From: 40-80 sp964503665 | Lineage (GTDB): Bacteria; Bacteroidota; Bacteroidia; Flavobacteriales_D; Crocinitomicaceae | NCBI GenBank assembly: GCA_964503665.1 | Contig: CAZDAR010000025.1 | Coordinates: 1-38,128, forward strand | Reading direction: 5' to 3' | Length of the DNA: 38,128 nt | In this document: one piece after another, positions 8,345-18,900 of the stretch | Layout of the letters: the number at the start of each line of letters is the position of its first letter | Numbering within the stretch: the first letter of the stretch is position 1 | Program-made: the position numbers and the translations under genes | The notes under the pieces: model-generated | What the model was told of the DNA's origin: nothing | The model's database searches: none | The model's input: the letters and a program-made list of their open reading frames with translations, nothing else

Positions 8345-9535
8345 ATGAATAACGAAGCATTTTTTCTCAGCAAGCTTGGGCAAACCAATCAAACGCCGTA
8401 TTTAATCGAAGTCGCGCGAGCAGAAGGTTTGTACGTCTACGATAAAAACGGCAAAGCCTATATGGATATGATTGCAGGCGTTGCGGTCAATAACATCGGC
8501 AATAGACATCCAAAAGTGGTGCAAGCCATCAAAGACCAAACCGACAAGTATTTACACTGCATGGTTTGGGGCGAATACATTCAACAGCCGAACATTGATT
8601 TTGCCGAACGTTTAACAGCACTTTTACCAGCGAATTTAAACTGCGTTTATCCCGTTAATTCTGGAACAGAAGCCAATGAAGCCGCGTTGAAATTAGCGAA
8701 ACGTATCACAGGAAGAACAGAACTGGTTTCGTTCAGAGGTTCGTATCACGGAAGTACGCATGGTTCGATGAGTGTTTCTGGAAATGAAACCAAGAAAGCT
8801 CCTTTTCGACCATTATTGCCCGATGTTCGATTTCTACAACATAACAACATAGACGATTTAAACCAAATTTCCACCAAAACAGCGGGCGTGATCATTGAAA
8901 CCATTCAAGGAGACGCAGGTGTTAGAGAATCTACCAAGGAATTTTTACAAGCATTGCGCAAGCGGTGCAATGAAACCGGTGCACAATTGATTTTCGATGA
9001 AATACAATGCGGCATGGGACGTGTAGGAAAAGCATTTGCCTTTGAACGTTCTGGAGTCGTTCCTGATATTTTAACCTTAGGAAAAGCATTAGGCGGTGGA
9101 TTACCGATTGGCGCCCTTGTTTCTGACAAAGATAAACTATGGAAATTCACCTACGACCCCATGTTGGGACACATCACTACTTTTGGTGGTCATCCTTTGA
9201 TTACAGCTTCGGCAGCAGCCTTCTTGGACGTATTAACCAACGACATTGACTTCGATGAGGTAGAACGTTTAGGTGCACTTTTAGAGAAGATAATTGCCGC
9301 TGATTCAGAAATCATTGAATCGCGTCGTGCAGGAATGATGTTTGCCTTCGACATGAAATCATTCGAACGCGTGGAAAAAGTCGTGAAGCGCTGCTTAGAA
9401 TACGGACTGATTAGTTTTTGGTTCTTGTCTCATCCGAATTCCTTTCGCCTTTCACCACCGATAAATATTACCGAAGAAGAAATTATAAAAGCAGGAGAAA
9501 TTATCTTGAAGAGTATAGCAGAAACGCGGGATTAA
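8345..9535 (+). CDS. Class III PLP-dependent aminotransferase
   Basis: A 396-residue fold-type I enzyme of the acetylornithine/ornithine aminotransferase class. The phosphate-binding motif SGTEANEAALKLA (about 106-118) is intact. LIFDEIQCGMGRVG carries the PLP-ring Asp (D218), and the Schiff-base lysine is in ILTLGKALGGGLPIGA (K247). GGHPL and RAGMMFAFDM near the C-terminus are also typical. Likely substrates are an omega-amino donor with 2-oxoglutarate, as in ArgD or RocD, but no arg genes adjoin and the exact substrate cannot be fixed. The start follows a terminator by only 11 bp. Its stop is 3 bp from the stop of the convergent operon on the other strand, with no terminator between. A diverged, broken copy of its last 329 bp lies at 30258-30525. 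Confidence 0.9.
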   Translation: MNNEAFFLSKLGQTNQTPYLIEVARAEGLYVYDKNGKAYMDMIAGVAVNNIGNRHPKVVQAIKDQTDKYLHCMVWGEYIQQPNIDFAERLTALLPANLNCVYPVNSGTEANEAALKLAKRITGRTELVSFRGSYHGSTHGSMSVSGNETKKAPFRPLLPDVRFLQHNNIDDLNQISTKTAGVIIETIQGDAGVRESTKEFLQALRKRCNETGAQLIFDEIQCGMGRVGKAFAFERSGVVPDILTLGKALGGGLPIGALVSDKDKLWKFTYDPMLGHITTFGGHPLITASAAAFLDVLTNDIDFDEVERLGALLEKIIAADSEIIESRRAGMMFAFDMKSFERVEKVVKRCLEYGLISFWFLSHPNSFRLSPPINITEEEIIKAGEIILKSIAETRD

Positions 9536-9538
9536 GAA

Positions 9539-10174
9539 TTAATTTCCTTTTATTAAAGTAAATCCTGCTGGAACGTCAGTAAAGAATATTGATTCTATTG
9601 GATTGTCTAGTTTTTCTTTTATATTCGTTAATTGAAAGCTCATTTTGACGCCATCTTCCACTTTGCTAAACGCTACTGGAAAACCAGGTAAGTTCGTGTT
9701 TAGGATCGCCTGATCTTTCGAATCAATTTGAATATCTTTTGTTATCCAATATACCGTTGTAACGCCATTTTCTTCAACAACAAATTTCGTGCATTTGTAT
9801 CCAAGGATGGTTTTTTGATCAGTAAAAGTAGTTGTCTTAGCATTTGAGTTTTTCACTTCTGAAGGATCATTAGGCTTTCCTAACATTGCCTTTTTTCCTG
9901 CAAAACTTTCATTTAGAGAAAGAACAACATCTTTATCTCTGTCCATAATAACAGAAGTCATGCTTATTCCTCCCATTTTGAAATCCATTCGTGTCTTGTT
10001 AGGTGCAAAATATAATTCCATTTTACTATTTCTCAACATGGCAACCGTTTGTTTTGCTTGGACAGAACTATCTACAGCTTCTAACTCAATGTTATATTGA
10101 AAGTAGGCCTCTTTTAATTGAGCAAAAGACGTTATGGAGATGAATAAAAAACTAATAAAGATAAGTACTCTCAT
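9539..10174 (-). CDS. Exported DUF4412-like protein
   Basis: A 211-residue protein with an N-terminal signal peptide (MRVLIFISFLFISITSFAQ). The mature part has the pattern of Bacteroidota DUF4412 and GLPGLI-like proteins: an early FQYNIE strand, MLRNSKMELYFAPNKTRMDFKMG, a TTTFTDQKTILGYKC block and VYWITKDI near the middle. Such proteins are thought to adopt a LolA-like open beta-barrel that could bind lipid or hydrophobic ligands; the function is not established. It is the last gene of the 21048-9539 minus-strand operon, 26 bp after the OmpA-family gene, and may share its surface-assembly context. The DUF4412 assignment is from pattern memory and is moderately sure. Confidence 0.6.
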   Translation of the reverse strand: MRVLIFISFLFISITSFAQLKEAYFQYNIELEAVDSSVQAKQTVAMLRNSKMELYFAPNKTRMDFKMGGISMTSVIMDRDKDVVLSLNESFAGKKAMLGKPNDPSEVKNSNAKTTTFTDQKTILGYKCTKFVVEENGVTTVYWITKDIQIDSKDQAILNTNLPGFPVAFSKVEDGVKMSFQLTNIKEKLDNPIESIFFTDVPAGFTLIKGN

Positions 10175-10200
10175 ATTTCTATTTAAATTTTTATTGTTTA

Positions 10201-11820
10201 TTAACGCACTAATTTAATTCTTACAAACCTATTTAAAAGGTGCTGCTTTTCATCACACGTTCCTTTACAATTTATAGCGGGCTCTCTGTCTCCCTTTGAA
10301 ATAGCATTTATTCTTGTTTTACTTATTCCAAGCGAGACTAAAACATCTTGAACAGTATTTGCTCTTTTTTGACCTAAATTCATATTGTAGCCTTCTACTC
10401 CCCGACTATCACAATGCCCTTCGACAGATAATTCTATGTGGTCAAAGGCTTTTTTATACGCAATTATATTGTCTATTTTTCTTTGTTCTTTTTCTTTTAA
10501 TGTAGACTTATCAAAATCAAAATAAACAACAATGTCTTGCCAATCATCAAATGTATGATCTTCTTCAGTTGTGTCTATTGGAGTTGATTCTTTCAATTTG
10601 ATGTAATAAACATCATCATCTCCCTTTCCGCCTTTTCTATTAGAGGTAAAATAAGCATCATCTTCTGATAAGTAATAGGTAAAGTTAAAATCATCACTCA
10701 CACTGTTTATAGGGGTTTTTAAATGCTTTATTTCACCGATAGTAGTTTCATTTATAGTTGTCAAATAGATATCTAGACCGCCGTAACCAACTCGCCCATT
10801 TGAAGCAAAAGATAAGAGTGAATCACCTATAAAAAGAGGGTACATTTCGTCTTGATTGGTATTCAAACTAATAATCGGTTGTGGTTTATCCCATAATCCA
10901 TTTTTCTTATGCGTGTAATACAAATCAGCGCCTTGTGTTTTATCACCCTGCTTTGAAAAGACTACGAAATTTGAGGAGCTATTAATTGTCGCATGTGCCG
11001 TTGATGAAGAGTCTTCTAATCCAGAATATATCCAAGGTTGCAAGTTTTCGAGAGAGTCGTTAGTCAGCTTCCCTTTATAAATATGAGGAGATCTTAAAAA
11101 TTCATTTTGATCGATAGGATTGTTCATTGTTACATAAACTTCGTTTGTTGAACTATCAATAGCCAATGAAATTACATTGTGATTTTTGAATTCATCAGGA
11201 ATATTAAATAGCTGAATTTGATTTGATACTGGAGAAAAAACGCTTGGTCTTGCAAATAATAACTCGGTATTTTCTAACAATGTATCTGCCACTTGATCTC
11301 TGAATTGATCGATTCCTGTTTCATGAAAAACGATTAAATCTTTTTTATAAGATACTCCAGACAAATCTGCTTTAGATCCATTAAAAGATAGCGTTTTAAG
11401 TTCAACATGTTCTTCAGGTAGCCATGTTGGAATTTGTTCACACGATGCGATAAGTGTATCAACAAAAAACTCTGAATCTTTTGTTTTGTAAAGTTTAAAT
11501 GATTCTTCTGCTATTTTATATTTTTGAATAGACATAGCAGAAAAAGCATGGACATAGTAGAAGAAAACTGACGTATTTCTATCCTTTATAAGTGAGTCTG
11601 ATAATTGATAGCTTTTCTCATAATTTTCTGATATAAAACTAGCGTAACACCACCTCTGTAAGTCTAATGGTGATAGTAATGACTTGTCTGAAATTTCTTC
11701 ATAACTAGACGCTGCTTTCCCATACTCATACTTGTCAAACCAATTGTTGGCTGTAGGTATTGTTTGAGAAAAGGAGTTTAAAGTAAAAAAGAGGGTAAAT
11801 AATAATCCTATTCCTTTCAT
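10201..11820 (-). CDS. PorE-like OmpA-family outer membrane protein
   Basis: A 539-residue exported protein. The start is set at ATG 11820, which overlaps the PorP stop as ATGA and gives a clean signal peptide (MKGIGLLFTLFFTLNSFSQ); a further-upstream ATG at 11859 would lie inside PorP. TPR-like helices occupy about residues 20-110. A PD40/WD40-like beta-propeller region with LSFASNGRVGYGGLDIY and AYFTSNRKGGKGDDDVYYI follows (about 150-405). An OmpA C-terminal peptidoglycan-binding domain (PF00691; about 425-535) has YFDFDKSTL, the binding HCDSRG and the conserved QKRAN. TPR-propeller-OmpA is the architecture of PorE, which tethers the T9SS trans-envelope complex to peptidoglycan. Its position immediately after PorP/SprF supports a paralogous role in anchoring the products of the two SprB-like genes. 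Confidence 0.87.
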   Translation of the reverse strand: MKGIGLLFTLFFTLNSFSQTIPTANNWFDKYEYGKAASSYEEISDKSLLSPLDLQRWCYASFISENYEKSYQLSDSLIKDRNTSVFFYYVHAFSAMSIQKYKIAEESFKLYKTKDSEFFVDTLIASCEQIPTWLPEEHVELKTLSFNGSKADLSGVSYKKDLIVFHETGIDQFRDQVADTLLENTELLFARPSVFSPVSNQIQLFNIPDEFKNHNVISLAIDSSTNEVYVTMNNPIDQNEFLRSPHIYKGKLTNDSLENLQPWIYSGLEDSSSTAHATINSSSNFVVFSKQGDKTQGADLYYTHKKNGLWDKPQPIISLNTNQDEMYPLFIGDSLLSFASNGRVGYGGLDIYLTTINETTIGEIKHLKTPINSVSDDFNFTYYLSEDDAYFTSNRKGGKGDDDVYYIKLKESTPIDTTEEDHTFDDWQDIVVYFDFDKSTLKEKEQRKIDNIIAYKKAFDHIELSVEGHCDSRGVEGYNMNLGQKRANTVQDVLVSLGISKTRINAISKGDREPAINCKGTCDEKQHLLNRFVRIKLVR

Positions 11821-12776
11821 TTTATACTTGGAGAATAAATTCTGTTTCGTTTTAACCAAGGAGTTCTATTGTCGTCATTTTGTCCCTTGTTCTTATTTAA
11901 TTGTATTTCTAAGAATATTTCATGAGAGCCCTGAGAATATTTTCTAATATCTGAGAGTGTAAAATCGTATGAATAACCTAGGCTAAATATTCCTAATTTA
12001 ACTCCAAATAGTGCTGCGACTGCGTCTTTATGTCTAAAAGATGCGCCTAACCAGAATAGATTATTCCATTCATAAAGTGCCGTAACATCTAATTGTAATG
12101 TCCCTGTTTCAATAATTTGCAGTAACGTAGATGTTTTTATTATTGACTTTTTACCTACTTGAAAATTATAACCTCCATATACATAATAAGTCCTTGCTAG
12201 TGGATTGTATAATTTATATTCAAAATCAAACAAGTCTTTCTTAGACTGCACTAAATTATGGGCAGAAATACCAGCATATCCCTTATCTTCGAAATAGTAG
12301 AAGGCACCGAAGTTTACGTCTGGTACTAATTTATTATTATATCCTCTCCCTATAGCTGGGTCGTTAGGAAGATATGTTACAATTTTATTGATATCAATAT
12401 AGTGTTGTGATAAGTTGACACCAATGCCTAATCCAATGCGGTGCTTATTTTGTTTATCCAATTGAAGATGATATGCAGTATTAATATTTGCTCCCGTTAT
12501 ACGGCTAGGTCCTGCGACATCATTATAAATAGTTCCTCCAAAGCCCATGTTTTTACCAATTTTAGAACTTGCAGAAAGCACTTGCGTTGTAGGGGACCCT
12601 GGGAAATTTGTCCACTGTTTTCTAAAGTTAAATTGTATTGGAATGTAATCTTTGCTTCCTGTTGCTCCTGGATTAATCAACATATCATTAAACAGATATT
12701 GTGAATGTAATGCTATCTGTTGCGAAAATGCTGAAAAAGCAAAAATGGTAAAAAGTATAAATAAAATCTTTTTCAT
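11817..12776 (-). CDS. PorP/SprF family T9SS membrane protein
   Basis: A 319-residue outer-membrane beta-barrel with a signal peptide (MKKILFILFTIFAFSAFSQQ) followed by the family hallmark HSQYLFNDMLINPGATGSK, as in PorP/SprF (TIGR03519). Later strands match the family: GFGGTIYNDVAGP, NTAYHLQL, DVNFGAFYYF and LGIFSLGYSYDFTLSDI. In Flavobacterium, SprF is required for secretion or surface attachment of SprB. SprF-like paralogues are often encoded next to type B CTD proteins, as here, where two such substrates lie directly upstream with a 5-bp gap. The stop overlaps the next start (ATGA), implying translational coupling to the PorE-like gene. This is one member of a multi-copy family, so no T9SS core gene symbol is assigned. 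Confidence 0.93.
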   Translation of the reverse strand: MKKILFILFTIFAFSAFSQQIALHSQYLFNDMLINPGATGSKDYIPIQFNFRKQWTNFPGSPTTQVLSASSKIGKNMGFGGTIYNDVAGPSRITGANINTAYHLQLDKQNKHRIGLGIGVNLSQHYIDINKIVTYLPNDPAIGRGYNNKLVPDVNFGAFYYFEDKGYAGISAHNLVQSKKDLFDFEYKLYNPLARTYYVYGGYNFQVGKKSIIKTSTLLQIIETGTLQLDVTALYEWNNLFWLGASFRHKDAVAALFGVKLGIFSLGYSYDFTLSDIRKYSQGSHEIFLEIQLNKNKGQNDDNRTPWLKRNRIYSPSIK

Positions 12777-12781
12777 ATATG

Positions 12782-15700
12782 TTATCTTATAATTGTAATA
12801 TTTCCTATTAGTGGTTTTCTATCCTCTTTATTTAAATCAATAATGTAATAATACACTTCTGAGGGTAAGTTAACACCATTTACTTTTCCATCCCAAGGAT
12901 CATAAATCCCTTTTTGATTATAGACTAAGTTCCCCCATTTATTAAATACTTTTAATTCAGCTTCTGAGTATAAATACATATTATCAATCACCCATAAATC
13001 ATTATAGTTATCTCCATTAGGAGTAAAAGTATTCACAGGATTTATACACCCTGAACTATTAACCGGTATGTGGACAGAATCAGTTTCTGAGCAACCTAAT
13101 ATATCTACTACGGTTACCGAGTACACCTTACCTTCTAACTTGTCAGCTAAACTTGTATTTGCTCCACTTGTCCAGTTATAATGATAGCCACCGTTTCCTC
13201 CTATTGGAATAGCGGTTGCTGTTCCGTCATACTGGTCGATACAACTCACTTCTGTAACTTCAAATTGGATACTTATTGGACTTGGTTCTGTAATATCAAC
13301 GGATAACGAATCCGTACATCCTTTTTGATCTTCTACAGTAAGGTGATATTCTCCAGCGTGAATGTTTAATAAATCTTGTGTTGTTGAACCATTTGACCAC
13401 ATTGTATTATAAGCAGGGTTTCCTCCAGTAATGGTAACGAAAATGTTACCATCTCCTTCTCCCGCACAACTTACGATGTCAGTAGTGTACGATAGGCTTA
13501 ATTTGTCAGGCTCAGGAATAGCTAAATAAACCTCATTAAAACAACCATTTGAATCGATTATTTCTAGTTGATAAGTATCTTTTGGAAAACCATTGATGTC
13601 TTCTGTTTGAGCAGATAAAACAAAATCAGAATTTAACCAAGTATAGCGATAAGGTTTCGTTCCTCCAGTAGGTGTAATATCTATAATCCCATCGGCTAAG
13701 CCATAGCAGGTAACAGGTGTGATTTGTTCATTTAATAGCAAAACATTTGGTTGATTAATTACAATTGAATCAGATATTAAGCAACCGTTATTATCAGTTG
13801 CTATGAAAGTGTAGTTTCCTGATGTAATTTGTTTGATATTTGCTAAAGTATCCCCATTTGACCAATTGTAAAAGTAGGGAAATGTTCCCCCTTCAACATT
13901 AATCGCTATTTTTCCATCATGACCGTCATTGCAAAGAACATCTTGTTTTTCAAAAGTGTAAGAAAGACTATCTAGTGGTTCTTCAAGAATTATATGGTTT
14001 GAGATTAAGCAATTATGGTAATCCAATACTTCCACTTCATAATAACCGGCAGATAATGCCGATAAATCTTCCGTTACTTCAAAGTTATTCCAATTGTAAC
14101 TATAAGGAGTAACTCCACCTGTAACAGTTAAATCTACGGATCCAGTGTTTCCGTATTTACAAAGAATGTCAACACCTGTTATTTCGCTCTTTAATTTTGG
14201 CGGTTCATTGATCGTGATAATTCCTGTTTGAATACAGTCATTTCCGTCTGTTACGATATAATTATAGCTTTCTGCAGGATATCCTATTAAGTCTTTATTA
14301 GTATTACTCAAATTATATAATCCATTTTTCCATTTGTATGAATATGGAGTTGTTCCGCCGGTAACATTCAAATTTACATTTCCATTTGATTCTCCAAAGC
14401 AAATCACATCAGATTTAGACTCGACTACATTAAGTGGCTGAGCAGGTTGAGTTATTTGTACTGATTTTGAATAAGTACAAGCCTTACTGTCTGTGACTAC
14501 ATAATTGTATGTCATTGCAACTAATCCTGTGATATGGCTAGTGATTTGACCTGTCGTCCAATTATAGCTATACGGACTTGTTCCGCCAGTAGTTTTCAAC
14601 TCTATTTCACCCGTATTTTCCGCATAACACTTAACATCGACTTTATCTTCTATAACGGCTATAGGTGATGAGGGCTGTTTTAATTCCTGAGTAATTACCT
14701 TAGTACAATTATGTTGATCCGAGATGGTAACAGTATAAACTGAAGCTGGCACATTAGTAATATCTTGATCCGTACTTACAATATCACCCAACTCATTTTT
14801 CCAGCTATACGTATAGGTAGGAGTTGCTCCTGAAACTGTTATGTCTATTTTTCCATCACCCCCTCCATAACAGGAGATATTTGTAAAAGTGTGAGAACTG
14901 ATAAACTTGGAAGGTTCTATCACCGTTGTATTATCAGAATATTTACAATTATTTGCGTCTGTTACTTTTAAATGATATGTATCCGCAGGAATATTACTTA
15001 ATACAGCATTATTAATTGAAAAAACAGTTTCTAAATTACTCCAAGCATACGTGTATGGCGTTGTTCCTCCGCTCATGACTACTTGAACTTCTCCATTCGA
15101 CTCTCCATTACATAAAACATCTGTTGCAGTAAGATTACCGTTTAAAATCGCTGGTTGTCCTAAGTAAAAGGAAGGGTTAATTGTACATCCATTTAAATCA
15201 GTTACTAAAACGGAATAAGTGCCTTCATTTAAGCTATTCACATCCTGAACGTTAGACCCTGTGCTCCATGTGTATAAATAATTGGGAGTTCCTCCCCAGA
15301 CTTCTAAATCGATACTTCCCGTAGCTTGCGAGTAGCAAGTTGCATCTTTAATCGTGGCAGAACTTGTTAGTGCCTCGCTAGGTTGAGAAACAGTGTATGA
15401 CTTAGAAAATGTACAATTTTTTTCATCTTTTACAGTAACAGTATAATCATCTGAAAAAATATCATTTAGAGTTTGAATACCAGGAGGGGTGGTAGTAGTG
15501 CTTGAGCTACTAACCCAAGTAACACTATACATTCCAGTTCCTCCCGTGGAAACAATCTTAATAGACCCTGTATTATCACCATAGCACTTCACATCTTTAA
15601 TTGTCTCATCTATTATCGTTATAGGATCCGGAGATTCTACTACGTATGCTCCTACAACTGAACAACCAGTAATTTTATCTTTTACACTTACAGTATAGGT

Positions 15701-15949
15701 ACCAACCTCAAGACCGTTAATTTGGTTAATATTTGCACCATTTGACCATGAAATTGAATAGCTACCACTTCCTCCTGAAATAGAAACTTGAGCTTTTCCA
15801 TTTGTGCCACCATAACAATCTAAATTGCTACCAGTAACCATTATATCTGGACATGGTGAAGATGTTCCATCACCTGATTTAGCCCAAAGAATAGGAGCTA
15901 TAAAAAGAAATAATATAACTAGAAAGTAATTGTGTTTGCTTGCTATCAT
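12782..15949 (-). CDS. SprB-repeat adhesin with type B T9SS C-terminal domain (1055 aa)
   Basis: A secreted cell-surface protein. The signal peptide covers about residues 1-24. Almost the whole mature chain (about 35-970) is twelve SprB-type repeats of about 75 residues, each with the pattern CYGxxTGxIxxxxxGGTxPYxYxWSNG. The last about 85 residues begin INPVNTFTPNGDNYNDLW and include LKVFNKWGNLVY and an aromatic VYYYII segment. This is the gliding-motility-associated C-terminal domain (CHU_C, TIGR04131) that directs type B cargo through T9SS to the surface. The repeats resemble those of the gliding adhesin SprB, but the protein is far smaller. Its ATG overlaps the stop of the 1519-residue paralogue (ATGA), and PorP/SprF follows after 5 bp. 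The two paralogues carry the same number of repeats. The ligand is unknown. Confidence 0.93.
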   Translation of the reverse strand: MIASKHNYFLVILFLFIAPILWAKSGDGTSSPCPDIMVTGSNLDCYGGTNGKAQVSISGGSGSYSISWSNGANINQINGLEVGTYTVSVKDKITGCSVVGAYVVESPDPITIIDETIKDVKCYGDNTGSIKIVSTGGTGMYSVTWVSSSSTTTTPPGIQTLNDIFSDDYTVTVKDEKNCTFSKSYTVSQPSEALTSSATIKDATCYSQATGSIDLEVWGGTPNYLYTWSTGSNVQDVNSLNEGTYSVLVTDLNGCTINPSFYLGQPAILNGNLTATDVLCNGESNGEVQVVMSGGTTPYTYAWSNLETVFSINNAVLSNIPADTYHLKVTDANNCKYSDNTTVIEPSKFISSHTFTNISCYGGGDGKIDITVSGATPTYTYSWKNELGDIVSTDQDITNVPASVYTVTISDQHNCTKVITQELKQPSSPIAVIEDKVDVKCYAENTGEIELKTTGGTSPYSYNWTTGQITSHITGLVAMTYNYVVTDSKACTYSKSVQITQPAQPLNVVESKSDVICFGESNGNVNLNVTGGTTPYSYKWKNGLYNLSNTNKDLIGYPAESYNYIVTDGNDCIQTGIITINEPPKLKSEITGVDILCKYGNTGSVDLTVTGGVTPYSYNWNNFEVTEDLSALSAGYYEVEVLDYHNCLISNHIILEEPLDSLSYTFEKQDVLCNDGHDGKIAINVEGGTFPYFYNWSNGDTLANIKQITSGNYTFIATDNNGCLISDSIVINQPNVLLLNEQITPVTCYGLADGIIDITPTGGTKPYRYTWLNSDFVLSAQTEDINGFPKDTYQLEIIDSNGCFNEVYLAIPEPDKLSLSYTTDIVSCAGEGDGNIFVTITGGNPAYNTMWSNGSTTQDLLNIHAGEYHLTVEDQKGCTDSLSVDITEPSPISIQFEVTEVSCIDQYDGTATAIPIGGNGGYHYNWTSGANTSLADKLEGKVYSVTVVDILGCSETDSVHIPVNSSGCINPVNTFTPNGDNYNDLWVIDNMYLYSEAELKVFNKWGNLVYNQKGIYDPWDGKVNGVNLPSEVYYYIIDLNKEDRKPLIGNITIIR

Positions 15950-18900
15950 CTTATAATTGTTATTGTTCCGGTATACTCTTCCGAATGACTATTTTCAAGG
16001 TTAATAATGTAATAATACACTCCAGAAGGTAGCGGATTACCATTGTATTCTCCATTCCAAGGAGTATAAAGTTCTTTTGATTCATAAACCAGACCTCCCC
16101 ATTTATTAAATACTTTAACAGAAGCAGCTGGGTATAATTCGATATTGTCGATTATCCAAGTATCATTGTATCCATCTCCATTTGGTGTAATAGTATTTGG
16201 GATGAAAACACATCTTTCAGCACTTTCTAATATGATATAAGAATAAGTAGTTGTACAATTATGTGCATCCTGAATGACTAACTCATATGTTCCTCCAGTA
16301 AGTTCTTTATTCACACTTGTGGTATCGCCATTACTCCAATTATAGCTATATGGCTTAACTCCACCGTATGGAACAACACCTATTTCCGCATCCGCTTGAT
16401 CCATACAACTTAACTCCTGAATCTTATAGGCAGCTTCTATTTTGTTAGGTTGGCTAACGAAGAACGTTGTATCGTACACACAACTATTACCATCAGTAAT
16501 TGTCACTTTGTGACTACCAGCCATTATACTTATGGCGTCTTCAGTTGTTTGTCCATTGTCCCATAAGAAAGAGTAGTTAGGAGTACTGCCTGAAATAGAT
16601 AAGTTAATATTTCCTGTGCTATCACCATAACAAATAGCATCTGAGATGACTGCTTGAATGTTAATAGGGGTAGGTTGATTTACATCTATATATTGTTCAT
16701 TCAGGCATCCATTTCTATCTGTTACACGGATAAAATACTTCCCTTTATTAAGATCTTTTATTAGTTCACTAAAGTGGTTTAGAAGAATTTCATTTTGATT
16801 TCCCCAATTATAACCATACGGGGCAGTACCACCACTAATTGTCAATTCAATACTTCCGTCTCTATATCCATAACAAGACACGTCATTTACAATAACATCT
16901 ACTTTTAGAGAGTCTGTTGGTTCATCAACAGTAGTTCCAGTAAATGAGGTACATCCTTTTGTATCCGTAACAGTTAGGTTGTAAGTTCCTGAACTCACAC
17001 CCATTAATGAAGTTTTAGTACTTCCGTTTGACCATAAATAGGTATAAGGAATTGTTCCACCTTTAACAAGAGAAGTAATTTCACCTTCATTTCCACCTTT
17101 ACATTTTATTGCAACTGGAGATAATGTAGCAATCAACGGCTCGGCAGGTTGACTAATGTACAATACAGAAGAGTCAACACAATTATTTTTATCAGTTACT
17201 GTGATCGTATAAGATCCTGAGACAACATTTGTGATATCTTCTAAGGTGGAGCCGTTACTCCATGAGTAAGTATAGGGTGTTGTTCCTCCAGATAAGAAAG
17301 CGTCTATTGCTCCTGTTGCCATGCCATAACAATTGATACTTGTGATTGATGATGTAATATTCAGAGGTGCAACAGGTTGCTCTACAATAGTTGAATAGAA
17401 TAGTTTACAGCCATTTTCATCCGATATTTCAACGTCGTAAGTATCATTTTTTAAGTCGATAATTGTAGAAGTAGTTTGTGTTAAAATAAGCGAGCTACCA
17501 TTTGACCAAATATAACTATAAGGTGCTGTTCCTCCAAGTACAGATAGCGCAATTTCACCTGTCTCATTTCCATAACAATCTACTTTTGTATCGATAGAAG
17601 AAGCAGTTAATGGTGCTAATGGTTCGGTTACTTGATTCATTTCAGTTACGACACATCCCTTATCGTCTGTGACTGTTAATGAATAACTTCCTGCTAAGAC
17701 ACCTTGAATATCTGAAGTTAAAAATCCATTATCCCAAGAATAGGCGTACGGTTTTGTTCCCCCATCGACTTTAGAAGTAATTGAGCCAGTGTTATCACCA
17801 TAGCATAAGACGTCTTTTTTCGTTAACTCTAAACTCAATGCTTTTTGAGGTTGTGTTAATTCGTAATTATATGTGGCAGTACATCCTTTAGCATCTTCTA
17901 TGTCTAAACTATAGCTTCCTGCAACAACATTACTTAATATAGGGTCGTTACTTCCGTTAGACCATGTGTAAGTATAGCCTGTGGTTCCACCAGCAATATT
18001 TGGGTTTATACTTCCAGTTGCCTCACCAAAACAATTGATATTTTGAAAAGTAGGTGTAGAACTTAGTGCATCCGTTGGTTCTGAAACAGTACATGTGAAT
18101 TGCTCTGAACAGCCATTAAAGTCAGTTGCTTGAAGCGTATATGTACCAGCGCTAATTGCAGAAATACTTTCCGTTTGATTCGGCATTACTATTCCATTAC
18201 CATTTGACCATCGGTAGGTATATCCAGCTGTTCCTCCAGTTGTTGTTACGTTTATAGCTCCCGTCAAGTCTCCTTTACATAAAACATCGGTCACAATTGG
18301 GGTTAATTGTAAACCTTGAGTAGGTTCAGTTACAGTATAAGAGACTGCATCTTGACACCCGTTTGCATCTGTAGTAGTAAGCGTATATGCTCCTGCTGTT
18401 ACATTATCAATAGCAGAGGTTGTTTGACCGTTTGACCATAAGTAAGAGTGTGGCATTTTTCCACCAGTTGTAAATACTTGAATTCCTCCCGACGCATCAT
18501 TTTTACACAGAATATCTTTTATTGTGCCAACTTGGCTTATCACAGGTGGCTCTTCAATAGTTACAAACAATGAATCTAAGCAGCCGTGATTATCCGTAAT
18601 TAAAACAGAGTAAAGACCAATATCTAAATTAGAAACACTAGCAGTAGATGCACCATTATTCCAGTTATAGGTATAAGGCGAAGTTCCTCCTTGAGTTGTA
18701 ACATTTATAACGCCATTATTGACACCTGCATTGCAAAGCTTGTCAATTTTAGAAAAGGACATGGTGATTGGCTGTTCAGGTTGCTTTAATATAGCACCCG
18801 TAAATAGTTTACATCCATTGTCGTCTACTACTTGTGCTTGATAAGAGCCTGCTCTCAGCCCACTGATATTTTGAGTGTTTGCACCATTTGTCCATAAGTA

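Noticed and set aside
9536..9538. A shared bidirectional terminator between the convergent genes
   Set aside because: Only 3 bp separate the two stops and I see no hairpin with T-runs spanning the junction.
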